A DNA stretch of 41,141 nucleotides from Chitinophagales bacterium (lineage in GTDB: Bacteria; Bacteroidota; Bacteroidia; Chitinophagales; JADIYW01), in the NCBI GenBank assembly GCA_023957215.1, contig JAMLHH010000026.1, positions 1 to 41,141 on the forward strand, read 5' to 3'. Position numbers and translations under genes: made by a program. Shown here piece after piece: positions 1-7,897 of the stretch (position 1 is its first letter; each line of letters starts with the position of its first letter). The notes beneath the pieces are model-generated. The model searched no databases. It saw nothing but the letters and a program-made list of their open reading frames with translations, and was not told where the DNA came from.

Positions 1-81
1 CAATAGCACAGCACAGAACTCACCGTAGGTGTCGCTTGAACAGCTTTTTTGCAGGAGTAAATTCTTGCATAGTGAATAGTC

Positions 82-107
82 GATAGTCAGCCGGAGCATA
101 GACTATC
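82..107. repeat. Short inverted repeat in the leading intergenic stretch
   Basis: GATAGTC (82-88) and GACTATC (101-107) are perfect 7-base arms around a 12-base loop. No T-run follows, so it is not an obvious intrinsic terminator. It is the only structure I can point to in the first 147 bases, where I see no gene. Confidence 0.3.
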
Positions 108-147
108 ACACTCACCGATTTTTAATCACAATCATAAAAAAATTCTT

Positions 148-155
148 TACTTTTG
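148..155 (+). promoter_or_regulatory. Bacteroidota -7 promoter element before the BatA-domain gene
   Basis: TACTTTTG matches the Bacteroidota -7 consensus TAnnTTTG exactly. It ends only 4 bases before the ATG at 160, so a transcript starting the usual few bases downstream would be leaderless or nearly so. No clear -33 TTG/TTTG box is visible at the expected distance. Confidence 0.4.
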
Positions 156-159
156 AGTG

Positions 160-2172
160 ATGGGTTTTGTGTCACCGTGGATACTTTGGGGTTTGGCTGC
201 AATAGCACTGCCTATCATCATCCATTTGTTCTATTTTCGCAGGTATAAAAAAATCGAGTTTTCCGGTATCCAGTTTTTACAAGAGCTTATTCAAGAGCAA
301 AAAAAGACCAATCGACTCAAAGATTTACTGATTTTATTGACAAGGATTTTGGCTATTGTCTTTTTGGTTTTGGCATTTGCACTACCTTTTATTGGTAAAA
401 AGGATACAACAAATCATTCTTCAAGAAAACTTATTATTTATGTAGATAATTCAATGAGTATGAGATATATAAACTCAAACCGTGAATTATTAGATGATAC
501 AAAAAGCGTTGCTGTCAACTTATTGGACGATTTGGACAATGAAGCCCAAGTTATGGTACTTACCCATGATATTTCTAATAGCCGGAAAGTCTTTAACAAT
601 CCTCTGAAGGCTAAAGAAATTGTTCGGCAAATAGAACCGACACCTTATCATTTTTCTGCCGAAGATTGGACGGCAAATGTCAAATCTTTGATGCAAGATC
701 TACATGAAAAAGATTTGAATTTGGTTTGGATCAGTGACTTTCAAGAAAAAGATTTGCCGAAACAATGGGATAGTCTTTTTACGAAAGTCAATTTGGTGGC
801 TGTACAAGCAGCACAGAAAAAGCAAAATATTTCTATTGATTCTGTCTGGATGTTAAATCCTGTGGTTGTTGCCAATGCCCATAACCGCATCTTGGTAGAA
901 ATTAGAAATCAAGGTGAGGCAGCTTCTACTGACTTGTCTCTTCAAATCCAACAAGAAGCACCTTTTACAAAAGAACTTAAACTGTCTGAAAATGCTCATA
1001 TAGTTGATACGCTACAATTTTTTCTGAAAAGTGGTAATAGTTTTAATGGAAAAGTCAGTGTAAGTGATCCCAATTTGACTTTTGACAATACACTATATTT
1101 TCATGCAGATATTCGTGAAAATAACAAAGTACTGCTTATAGAAGATGTTGGCGCTTCTAACGCTATCTATAAAGTCTTCCAAAATGACGATTTTCAAAAA
1201 GTATATAAGCAAAGTTCACAGACTTCCATTCCTGATGAAGATTATAATCTGATTGTTTTGAATGAAGTGAAAACTGTAACACCTGAAAATGAAGTTGTAA
1301 TTAAAGACTATGTTGAAAATGGTGGTAATCTGTATATTATTCCCGGTGAACGAAATGCAACAGAGATTTATCACAATATCTTGGAAGAACTCGGAGTTGG
1401 GCAATTTTCTGAAAAAAGAGAAGAACAACATGCCGTTTTTGAACTCAACACCAAAGAACCAGAACTGTCACTTATTTTTGAAAAACAACCGCAAAATATT
1501 GATTTACCTAAGGTCAATGCTTATTGGACGATTAGTTCTTCCTATCAATCACCGGAATCTATGTTGATGAGCTTTGACAACGGTCAGGCTTTTATCAGTA
1601 AATTTCAAGTGGGGAAGGGTGTCGTTTATATACAGGCGAGCAGCCTTCATTCAGAAATAAGTGATTTTTCACAGAAATACTTATTTGCGCCCTTGATTTA
1701 TAATTTTTCCATTGTCAAATCAAATGCACAAGCTTTGTATTATACTATCGGGAAAAATGATTTGGTGCAGAATATCTCTATACCGGCGGGAGAAAACGCC
1801 TTGCTCAAAATATCTAATGGACAGCAAGAAGTCATTCCCTCTATTGTACCAATGGGACAAAAAATAGGGTTGAAAATACCTTCAAATATACAAGCGGACG
1901 GAATTTATGAATTGACCAATAATGACCAAGTCATCACGACACTTGCTTTAAATTATGATAGGTCGGAATCTGAGATGAAATTTCTTACAGCCAAAGATAT
2001 AAAGGCAAAATATCCACAGAAAAATGTCAAAGTATCGGATGAAGATAATTTTCAATACGATAATCTAAGCGCATGGACTTCATCTGCCACTCAGCTTTGG
2101 AAAATTTGTGTAATTTTGGCATTGATATTTTTGCTGATTGAAATAACTTTGATACGTATTCTTAAAAAATAG
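160..2172 (+). CDS. BatA-domain / vWA-like membrane protein
   Basis: The protein has 670 residues. The N-terminus carries the double-transmembrane arrangement of the BatA N-terminal family: a hydrophobic segment at about 5-25, a basic stretch, then a second segment at about 56-77. A vWA-like domain follows with an apparent MIDAS motif DNSMS at 96-100. A last transmembrane helix lies at about 646-665, close to the C-terminus, so the bulk should face the periplasm. BatA-type proteins are associated with aerotolerance and MoxR/Bat complexes, but no MoxR or other Bat genes are present here, so the exact role is unknown. I prefer ATG 160 to the in-frame GTG at 157. The gene is followed after 8 bases by the dihydroorotase-like gene and probably starts a four-gene operon. 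Confidence 0.85.
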   Translation: MGFVSPWILWGLAAIALPIIIHLFYFRRYKKIEFSGIQFLQELIQEQKKTNRLKDLLILLTRILAIVFLVLAFALPFIGKKDTTNHSSRKLIIYVDNSMSMRYINSNRELLDDTKSVAVNLLDDLDNEAQVMVLTHDISNSRKVFNNPLKAKEIVRQIEPTPYHFSAEDWTANVKSLMQDLHEKDLNLVWISDFQEKDLPKQWDSLFTKVNLVAVQAAQKKQNISIDSVWMLNPVVVANAHNRILVEIRNQGEAASTDLSLQIQQEAPFTKELKLSENAHIVDTLQFFLKSGNSFNGKVSVSDPNLTFDNTLYFHADIRENNKVLLIEDVGASNAIYKVFQNDDFQKVYKQSSQTSIPDEDYNLIVLNEVKTVTPENEVVIKDYVENGGNLYIIPGERNATEIYHNILEELGVGQFSEKREEQHAVFELNTKEPELSLIFEKQPQNIDLPKVNAYWTISSSYQSPESMLMSFDNGQAFISKFQVGKGVVYIQASSLHSEISDFSQKYLFAPLIYNFSIVKSNAQALYYTIGKNDLVQNISIPAGENALLKISNGQQEVIPSIVPMGQKIGLKIPSNIQADGIYELTNNDQVITTLALNYDRSESEMKFLTAKDIKAKYPQKNVKVSDEDNFQYDNLSAWTSSATQLWKICVILALIFLLIEITLIRILKK

Positions 2173-2180
2173 TCGTTTAG

Positions 2181-3434
2181 ATGAAATACAAGCTCAACAA
2201 GGTCGAAATCATAGACCCCCGATCCCAATGGAATAGAAGAGTCAAAGATATACTTGTTGATAATGGTCGTATCCGATTAGCCAAAGAAGAAGATAAGTAT
2301 GATAAAGAGATAGATGCCCAAGGTACTTATATCCTGCCTGCTCTATGTGAAACTTATGCCTCCATCGGAGATCCGGGATACGAATACAGAGAAGATATCG
2401 AAAGCGTTTCAGAAGCTGCATTGCAAGGCGGAGTAACTGCTATATGTGCAATAGCAGATAACCAACCTGTCACGCAACATAAAACTCAAATTGACTATCT
2501 GATTAATAGTACAAAAGACAAAATTGTAGAAATTTGGCCTATTGGAGCAATCACCGAACAATTGAAAGGAGAGTGTCCGACCGAATTTTTGGATATGCAT
2601 CATGCGGGTGCGGTTGCATTTTCTGATGCACCTCATGCTGTGAAAAGCTCAGGCGTGATGATGCGTGCTATTCAGTATGCTTCACCATTCGGAGGTTTGA
2701 TTTACTCCATTCCCTATGACGAACAACTTACTTTTGATGGTCAAATCAATGAAAGTGTCTTATCTGTCACTTTGGGTTTAAGTGGTATCCCACATCTCGC
2801 CGAATCTCTACAAGTATATAGAGATTTGAGACTATTGGAATATACGGGTGGTAAGTTGCACTTTAGTGGAATCACGACAGCTGATGCAGTCAGGCAAATC
2901 AAAGAAGCCAAGACTCAAGGGCTGAATGTAACAGCTTCAGTGTATTTACATCATTTACTTTTGGATGAAAATGCAGTATCGGATTTTGATACCAACTATA
3001 AAGTCATGCCGCCACTTAGAACTGTAAAAGACCAAAAAGCTTTGAAAAAAGGAATTGCAGATGGTGTGATAGATATTGTCAGCGTACAGCATATCCCTTT
3101 AGATACAGAGTCTAAAAGATTAGAATTTGAATATGCAAAACCGGGTATGGCCAATTTAGAGCTGGCTTTCCCATTGGCTTTAAAAGCTTTGGGAGATATT
3201 GAACAGGTAGCTACACACTATGCCATCCGGGTGAGAGAGATTTTAAATAAAGAAAATCCGGTGATAGAAGAAGGCGCAAAAGCGGATTTTATCTGGGTGG
3301 ATACTCAAGCTGTTTATATTCCAACGGTAGAAAATAGAAAAAGTAAGTCTGCTAATTCTCCATTCTTTGGTCAGGAGCTCAAAGGTAAAGTGAAGGCGGT
3401 TTTCAATAATCAAGCGGTACATTTTAATGAATAA
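2181..3434 (+). CDS. Dihydroorotase-like protein, probably non-catalytic
   Basis: The 417-residue protein aligns in outline with type I dihydroorotase (amidohydrolase TIM barrel), including KVMPPLR at 274-280 and the GVIDIVS segment at 294-301. The zinc and catalytic residues are not kept. The usual HxH before ExPG is replaced by YAS (59-61, within CETYASIGDPG). The HxxHxST-type motif reads HFSGITT (227-233), and the catalytic Asp of TDHAPH becomes SVQHIP (301-306). By family knowledge it should not hydrolyse dihydroorotate. It may be a structural partner of PyrB, like other inactive dihydroorotases, or have another role; neither can be shown here. It overlaps the next gene by 8 bases. Automatic annotation would probably call it pyrC, which I consider misleading. 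Confidence 0.82.
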   Translation: MKYKLNKVEIIDPRSQWNRRVKDILVDNGRIRLAKEEDKYDKEIDAQGTYILPALCETYASIGDPGYEYREDIESVSEAALQGGVTAICAIADNQPVTQHKTQIDYLINSTKDKIVEIWPIGAITEQLKGECPTEFLDMHHAGAVAFSDAPHAVKSSGVMMRAIQYASPFGGLIYSIPYDEQLTFDGQINESVLSVTLGLSGIPHLAESLQVYRDLRLLEYTGGKLHFSGITTADAVRQIKEAKTQGLNVTASVYLHHLLLDENAVSDFDTNYKVMPPLRTVKDQKALKKGIADGVIDIVSVQHIPLDTESKRLEFEYAKPGMANLELAFPLALKALGDIEQVATHYAIRVREILNKENPVIEEGAKADFIWVDTQAVYIPTVENRKSKSANSPFFGQELKGKVKAVFNNQAVHFNE

Positions 3435-3855
3435 TAATTCTGCTACTCCTTTATCGGCAATAGTTATTATCTGCGTGTCTGCCTGTTTGGCTGCAACAGC
3501 GTATATTGTGGCGAGTATGCTTCCTATCTTATTGGAGCTACCTAAAAGAAACGATTTGTTTGAAATTTCTACCGGCATCATCAGCATCTTGTTTGGTATT
3601 GGTTTTACTTTTTTTGCATTGATGAAGACACGTGGAAAAGCGGGATTTGGAAAGTTGTTTCTTTCCGGTTGGATGACTACTTTATTCATGTCTTTATTGA
3701 TTTCTATCTTTTATATTATTGCTATTCATCAAAAATGGATAGTTTTACAGGAGGGAGAGAATATTTCGGCTATCATACCTGTGGTAATTCTAAAATACAA
3801 TGCCTTGGGCTTGATGCTTTCGTCCGTTCTTGCCTTAATTTTTAGAAGAGAATGA
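3427..3855 (+). CDS. Small four-helix membrane protein (DUF4199-like)
   Basis: This 142-residue protein has four predicted transmembrane segments at about 10-33, 46-66, 80-100 and 118-138, with a short polar loop between helices 3 and 4. Length and topology resemble the DUF4199 family found in Bacteroidota; this is an impression, not a motif match. It overlaps the preceding gene by 8 bases and the following glycosyltransferase by 4 bases (ATGA), so it is translationally coupled to both. Function unknown. Confidence 0.75.
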   Translation: MNNNSATPLSAIVIICVSACLAATAYIVASMLPILLELPKRNDLFEISTGIISILFGIGFTFFALMKTRGKAGFGKLFLSGWMTTLFMSLLISIFYIIAIHQKWIVLQEGENISAIIPVVILKYNALGLMLSSVLALIFRRE

Positions 3856-4805
3856 GTGAACGCATAGATATATCGGTGGTGATACCTTTGTTCAATGAGG
3901 AAGAATCTCTTCCGGAATTGTTTCAATGGATAGACAAGGTGATGCAAAAAAATCAGTTTCGCTATGAAATTATCGCTGTCAATGATGGCAGTACGGATCA
4001 TTCATGGTCGGTCATTGAAGAGCAGGCTCAAAGAAGCTCAAATATAAAAGGGATTTGTTTTCAAAGAAATTACGGCAAATCTGCTGCACTCAATGAAGGC
4101 TTTAAAGCTACGATAGGAGACGTGGTCATCACAATGGATGCCGATTTGCAAGACAGTCCTGACGAAATTCCCGAACTTTACGATATGATTACAAACCAAG
4201 GTTTTGATTTGGTTTCAGGTTGGAAAAAAAATAGAAAAGACCCGAAGCTGAGTAAGAATCTTCCTTCAAAACTTTTTAATGCCGTCACCCGAAAAATCAG
4301 TAAAATCCAACTCAATGACTTCAACTGTGGACTCAAAGCTTATAGGAGCGAAGTGGTGAAAAATATTGAAGTCTATGGTGAAATGCATCGCTATATTCCC
4401 GTGATAGCCAAATGGGCAGGTTATAATCAGATAGGTGAAAAAGTTGTAGCCCATCAAGAGCGTAAATACGGAGTCACTAAGTTTGGCTTAGAACGATTTA
4501 TCAATGGTTTTTTAGATTTGATGAGTATCACTTTTGTTTCTAAGTTTGGTAAACGCCCCATGCATTTATTTGGAACTTTAGGCGTTTTCTCTTTTTTCAT
4601 CGGATTTGTTATCCTCCTTTACCTTTCTATCAGTAAAATATTTTTCGTTGTTTCAGGTATTGCCACTCGCCCTTTGTTTTTCTTAGGTATAGTCACTCTT
4701 ATTATCGGTGTACAACTCTTTTTGACCGGTTTTATCTCCGAACTCATTATCCGCAATTCTTCCGATAGGAACAACTATTTGATTCGTAGGAAAATCGGTC
4801 TGTAA
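3852..4805 (+). CDS. Family 2 glycosyltransferase, membrane-anchored (DPM1/GtrB-like)
   Basis: The 317-residue protein has the GT-A signature set: VVIPLFNEE at 9-17, VNDGSTD at 43-49 and the metal/nucleotide site MDADLQD at 95-101. Two transmembrane helices follow at about 238-260 and 272-298. This architecture is typical of polyprenyl-phosphate hexose synthases and related enzymes (GtrB, ArnC, DPM1), which load a sugar onto undecaprenyl phosphate at the inner membrane. The acceptor and sugar cannot be told from sequence. Its start overlaps the previous gene (ATGA), and it closes the operon that begins with the BatA-domain gene. The 127 bases after it hold no gene. Confidence 0.88.
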   Translation: MSERIDISVVIPLFNEEESLPELFQWIDKVMQKNQFRYEIIAVNDGSTDHSWSVIEEQAQRSSNIKGICFQRNYGKSAALNEGFKATIGDVVITMDADLQDSPDEIPELYDMITNQGFDLVSGWKKNRKDPKLSKNLPSKLFNAVTRKISKIQLNDFNCGLKAYRSEVVKNIEVYGEMHRYIPVIAKWAGYNQIGEKVVAHQERKYGVTKFGLERFINGFLDLMSITFVSKFGKRPMHLFGTLGVFSFFIGFVILLYLSISKIFFVVSGIATRPLFFLGIVTLIIGVQLFLTGFISELIIRNSSDRNNYLIRRKIGL

Positions 4806-4932
4806 AGCCTCTGAAATAAGAGCGAGTTGCTATCAAGTGAGTGTAACTGTCTTGTGATGGAAGGCTAAAATTTTGATGATACGAACTGATTTGTTAAAAA
4901 ACGAATCTACAAAATATTCTTATATTCGTGGT

Positions 4933-6036
4933 ATGTCCTATCGGAAAATTATACATATTGACATGGATGCTTTTTATGCTTCGGTAGAACAATTAGATTT
5001 TCCTGAATTGCGAGGAAAAGCAGTAGCAGTGGGCTGGCAAAGTGATAGGGGAGTGTTGACAACTGCGAGTTATGAAGCAAGAAAGTTTGGAGTAAAATCC
5101 GCAATGCCTGTACGTACCGCTATGAGATTGTGTCCGCATTTAATAGTCGTACCACCGAGATTTGATAGATACCATGAAATTTCTTCTCAGGTGAGGACAA
5201 TTTTTAAACGTTATACGGATTTGATAGAACCTTTGTCATTAGATGAGGCATATTTGGATGTGACGGAAAACAAACGACAAATAGAATTGGCGATGGATGT
5301 GGCAAAGTGTATAAAAAAAGATATCAAAGACGAAGTACATCTCATTGCCTCTGCCGGTGTTTCTTACAATAAATTTCTGGCAAAAATGGCTTCTGATGAA
5401 GATAAGCCTGACGGACTTTATGTGATACATCCGTTGCAAGCACAGGAATATATAGACAAATTGCCCATTCGGCGATTTTATGGTGTAGGAAAAGTAACTG
5501 CCGAAAAGTTTAAACAGATGGGTGTGCTTCAGGGCAGTGATTTGAAACGACTGAGTTTAGAAATTTTGTTAAGTTATTTTGGTAAGATAGGACAGTACTT
5601 TTATGATATTGCCAGGGGAATAGACAATCGGATAGTAGAGCCTAATCAAGAAAGTAAAAGCATCGCTGTGGAAAATACTTTTCAGACAGACGTAGAGGCA
5701 AAGGAGGATTTTGAACGGGAATTGTTTTTAATAGTAGATGAAATTTGGTTGCGGTACGAAGACTTGGGTAAAATTGCCAAAACCGTGCAATTAAAGTTAA
5801 AGTTCAATGATTTTAAAGTGATTACGCGTTCGGTGAGCGATGCAAAAGGTTTCTATAAAAAGACCAAGCTGCTCAAAGCAATAGCTTATCTGATGCGGGA
5901 AGTTGTATCTTTAGAAAAGCCGGTGAGGCTGATAGGTGTACAACTTGCCAATTTTCTGAATGAGGAAGAAATGAATTTTATACAATTAGAATTTGATTTT
6001 GACAAACAAAAGACAACTAAACATTCTTCTAAATAA
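4933..6036 (+). CDS. dinB: DNA polymerase IV (Y-family)
   Basis: This is a translesion DNA polymerase. I chose the ATG at 4933 because the protein then begins MSYRKIIHIDMDAFYASVEQ, the usual start of the family; an upstream in-frame ATG at 4873 would add 20 unrelated residues. Catalytic carboxylates are visible in HIDMD (8-12) and SLDEAYLD (92-99; D94 and E95). The C-terminus carries QLEFDF, a plausible beta-clamp binding motif. The length of 367 residues fits the family. The gene stands alone, with 30 bases before the next gene. No LexA-type box was recognised. Confidence 0.93.
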   Translation: MSYRKIIHIDMDAFYASVEQLDFPELRGKAVAVGWQSDRGVLTTASYEARKFGVKSAMPVRTAMRLCPHLIVVPPRFDRYHEISSQVRTIFKRYTDLIEPLSLDEAYLDVTENKRQIELAMDVAKCIKKDIKDEVHLIASAGVSYNKFLAKMASDEDKPDGLYVIHPLQAQEYIDKLPIRRFYGVGKVTAEKFKQMGVLQGSDLKRLSLEILLSYFGKIGQYFYDIARGIDNRIVEPNQESKSIAVENTFQTDVEAKEDFERELFLIVDEIWLRYEDLGKIAKTVQLKLKFNDFKVITRSVSDAKGFYKKTKLLKAIAYLMREVVSLEKPVRLIGVQLANFLNEEEMNFIQLEFDFDKQKTTKHSSK

Positions 6037-6066
6037 CTATCTTGGGTTAATAATTAAAAATATAAT

Positions 6067-6885
6067 ATGACAACATTTAAAAACAAAACAGTCTTTATCA
6101 CTGGTGGAACAAGAGGTATAGGCTTGGAAATAGGCAAGAAATTAGCGAGTGAAGGTGCAAACATCGTCATCGCTGCAAAAACAGTAGAACCCCAACCCAA
6201 ATTGGAAGGTACTATTTATACTGCTGCAAAAGAATTAGAAGAAGCCGGAGCTCAGGCTTTGCCTATTCATTGTGATATTCGGTTTGAAGAGCAAGTTCTT
6301 GATGCAGTCAAGCAGACTGTTGATAAATTTGGCGGTATAGATATCTTGATTAATAATGCAAGCGCCATCAATCTGTCTCCGACCTTACACCTTCCTATGA
6401 AAAGGTATGATTTGATGCAGGAAGTGAATGGAAGGGGTACTTTTATGGTTTCTCAAAAATGTATTCCTTATTTGTTGAAGGCTGAAAACCCTCATATTCT
6501 GACACTTTCTCCACCATTAAATCTCAATCCGAGATGGTTTGGTGCGCATTTAGGATATACGATTGCCAAATACAATATGAGTCTTTGTGTATTGGGATTA
6601 GCGGAAGAATTTAAGGGTAAAATAGGTGTCAATGCCTTGTGGCCGAGAACAACCATTGCTACCGCTGCGGTACAAAATCTTTTGGGTGGCGACGAGATGA
6701 TTAGACGTTCACGCAAGCCACAAATTATAGCAGATGCAGCTTATGCTATTTTGTCTAAAGATGGTAAAACGACTTCTAGTCATTTCTATATTGATGATGA
6801 AGTATTAGCTGCTGAGGGTGTGACTGATTTAGCTCAATATGCAGTGGATAGTTCGGTAGAACTCATGCCGGATTTGTTTCTGTAA
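6067..6885 (+). CDS. SDR-family NAD(P)-dependent oxidoreductase (HSDL2-like)
   Basis: A 272-residue classical short-chain dehydrogenase. The nucleotide-binding motif TGGTRGIG is at 12-19, the NNAS motif at 96-99, the likely catalytic Ser at 148 and the Y164-x3-K168 pair (YTIAK) is present. The wording around these motifs resembles the hydroxysteroid dehydrogenase-like protein 2 group, whose bacterial substrates are mostly unknown. It is a single gene with its own 30-base leader. A weak inverted repeat after the stop (TTTGTAAACA) is not a convincing terminator. Confidence 0.88.
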   Translation: MTTFKNKTVFITGGTRGIGLEIGKKLASEGANIVIAAKTVEPQPKLEGTIYTAAKELEEAGAQALPIHCDIRFEEQVLDAVKQTVDKFGGIDILINNASAINLSPTLHLPMKRYDLMQEVNGRGTFMVSQKCIPYLLKAENPHILTLSPPLNLNPRWFGAHLGYTIAKYNMSLCVLGLAEEFKGKIGVNALWPRTTIATAAVQNLLGGDEMIRRSRKPQIIADAAYAILSKDGKTTSSHFYIDDEVLAAEGVTDLAQYAVDSSVELMPDLFL

Positions 6886-6940
6886 TCCGTTTGTAAACAA
6901 GTGTTAAAATATAGGGTGATAGGAGAGTAGATCGAAAATA

Positions 6941-7723
6941 TTATTGCAAAAATAAATCGGCTTTCCATTCACCTTTATATTTGACATTCCCGTATTTGTC
7001 ATATAAGATACCCTGACCATCCCGTCTATCATCTTTCCACTCTCCGATATATTTTTCATCGTTTTTATAGACAAAAGTTCCCAAGCCGTTCCTTTTGTTA
7101 TTTTTGAAATGCCCGATGTAGGAACTACCATCAGCCCATGTCATGTTACCTTCTCCATTTAAGCTATTATTTTCCCATTCACCTTTGTAAATGACACCGG
7201 AGTCAAAAACACCTTTCCCTTTTCCGTTTGCCTGATTGTGATGGATTTCACCGGTATAGAAAATATTAGAGGTGCCTATCTTCAATTTTAAAAACGGCTC
7301 TACTATATCAGAAGTAGTAGATGCCTCCTTGCTTGCGTTTGTTGACGGATGAAGTTCCTCTTTGGATTCTATCTTTATGTTACTCGTTTCAGTCGTATCG
7401 GTTTTATTTTCTATGGTATCGACTATTGTAGTACGCCGGATATTCTCCAAATATTGCTCTATTTGCTTTGCCAATTGCGGATTTTCGATTTTAATTCTTT
7501 GAACGATATTTTTTAGACTGTCATTCTTTTGCTCTAACACCCAACCTAATATCTTTTCACTATCATAAAGAGGATGCTTGGGCTTTTCACTCTTTTCAAT
7601 TTTTTCAACCTCTTTTTCCAAATATGAAATAGGTTTTCTTATAAAAATTTTCCCCAGAGCTGATAATAAAGATATGGCAAGAAGTATAGAAAATAGGATG
7701 GTAAAAATGGTTCTCATTTGCAT
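6941..7723 (-). CDS. Membrane-anchored MORN-repeat protein
   Basis: The 260-residue protein has one N-terminal transmembrane helix (about 4-21) and a charged, probably helical region (30-100). A low-complexity Ser/Thr/Glu linker follows (105-145), then a run of MORN repeats. Repeats begin at about 156, 179, 202 and 225, with Y-x-G-E/H-W/F and NGxG-type cores. A fifth, cut-off copy ends the protein at 249-260. MORN repeats form an extended beta-sheet often used for protein or lipid contacts; the bacterial role is unknown. The start could also be the Met two codons later. It is transcribed away from the helicase gene. Confidence 0.8.
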   Translation of the reverse strand: MQMRTIFTILFSILLAISLLSALGKIFIRKPISYLEKEVEKIEKSEKPKHPLYDSEKILGWVLEQKNDSLKNIVQRIKIENPQLAKQIEQYLENIRRTTIVDTIENKTDTTETSNIKIESKEELHPSTNASKEASTTSDIVEPFLKLKIGTSNIFYTGEIHHNQANGKGKGVFDSGVIYKGEWENNSLNGEGNMTWADGSSYIGHFKNNKRNGLGTFVYKNDEKYIGEWKDDRRDGQGILYDKYGNVKYKGEWKADLFLQ

Positions 7724-7833
7724 AAAACTTGATTTTATTCGAAAAAAAGAGATTCAAAAAATAACTAAAGTAAGCTGATAATTGTAAATATTAAGGTGCT
7801 TATGTGATAAATCTAAGTTATCATATAGAAAAA

Positions 7834-7867
7834 TTTGTCAGATAAAGCACATATTAATGTAACTTTG
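7834..7867 (+). promoter_or_regulatory. Promoter of the DEAD-box helicase gene (Bacteroidota type)
   Basis: TAACTTTG (7860-7867) is an exact TAnnTTTG -7 element. TTTG at 7834-7837 sits 22 bases upstream, close to the usual -33/-7 spacing. The ATG at 7898 lies 30 bases downstream. Cold-inducible helicase genes often have long leaders, but none is evident here. Confidence 0.6.
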
Positions 7868-7897
7868 CACAAATTTTAGATTTAAGTGATAGAAACA

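Noticed and set aside
147..150. Search for tRNA, rRNA, CRISPR array, insertion sequence or attachment site across the window
   Set aside because: No cloverleaf-like sequence, spaced direct repeats, transposase or integrase gene was recognised by eye; a covariance-model search would be needed to exclude small RNAs.
3243..3689. 148-codon minus-strand frame across the dihydroorotase-like and small membrane protein genes
   Set aside because: It overlaps two well-supported coupled genes and has no family resemblance; a shadow frame.
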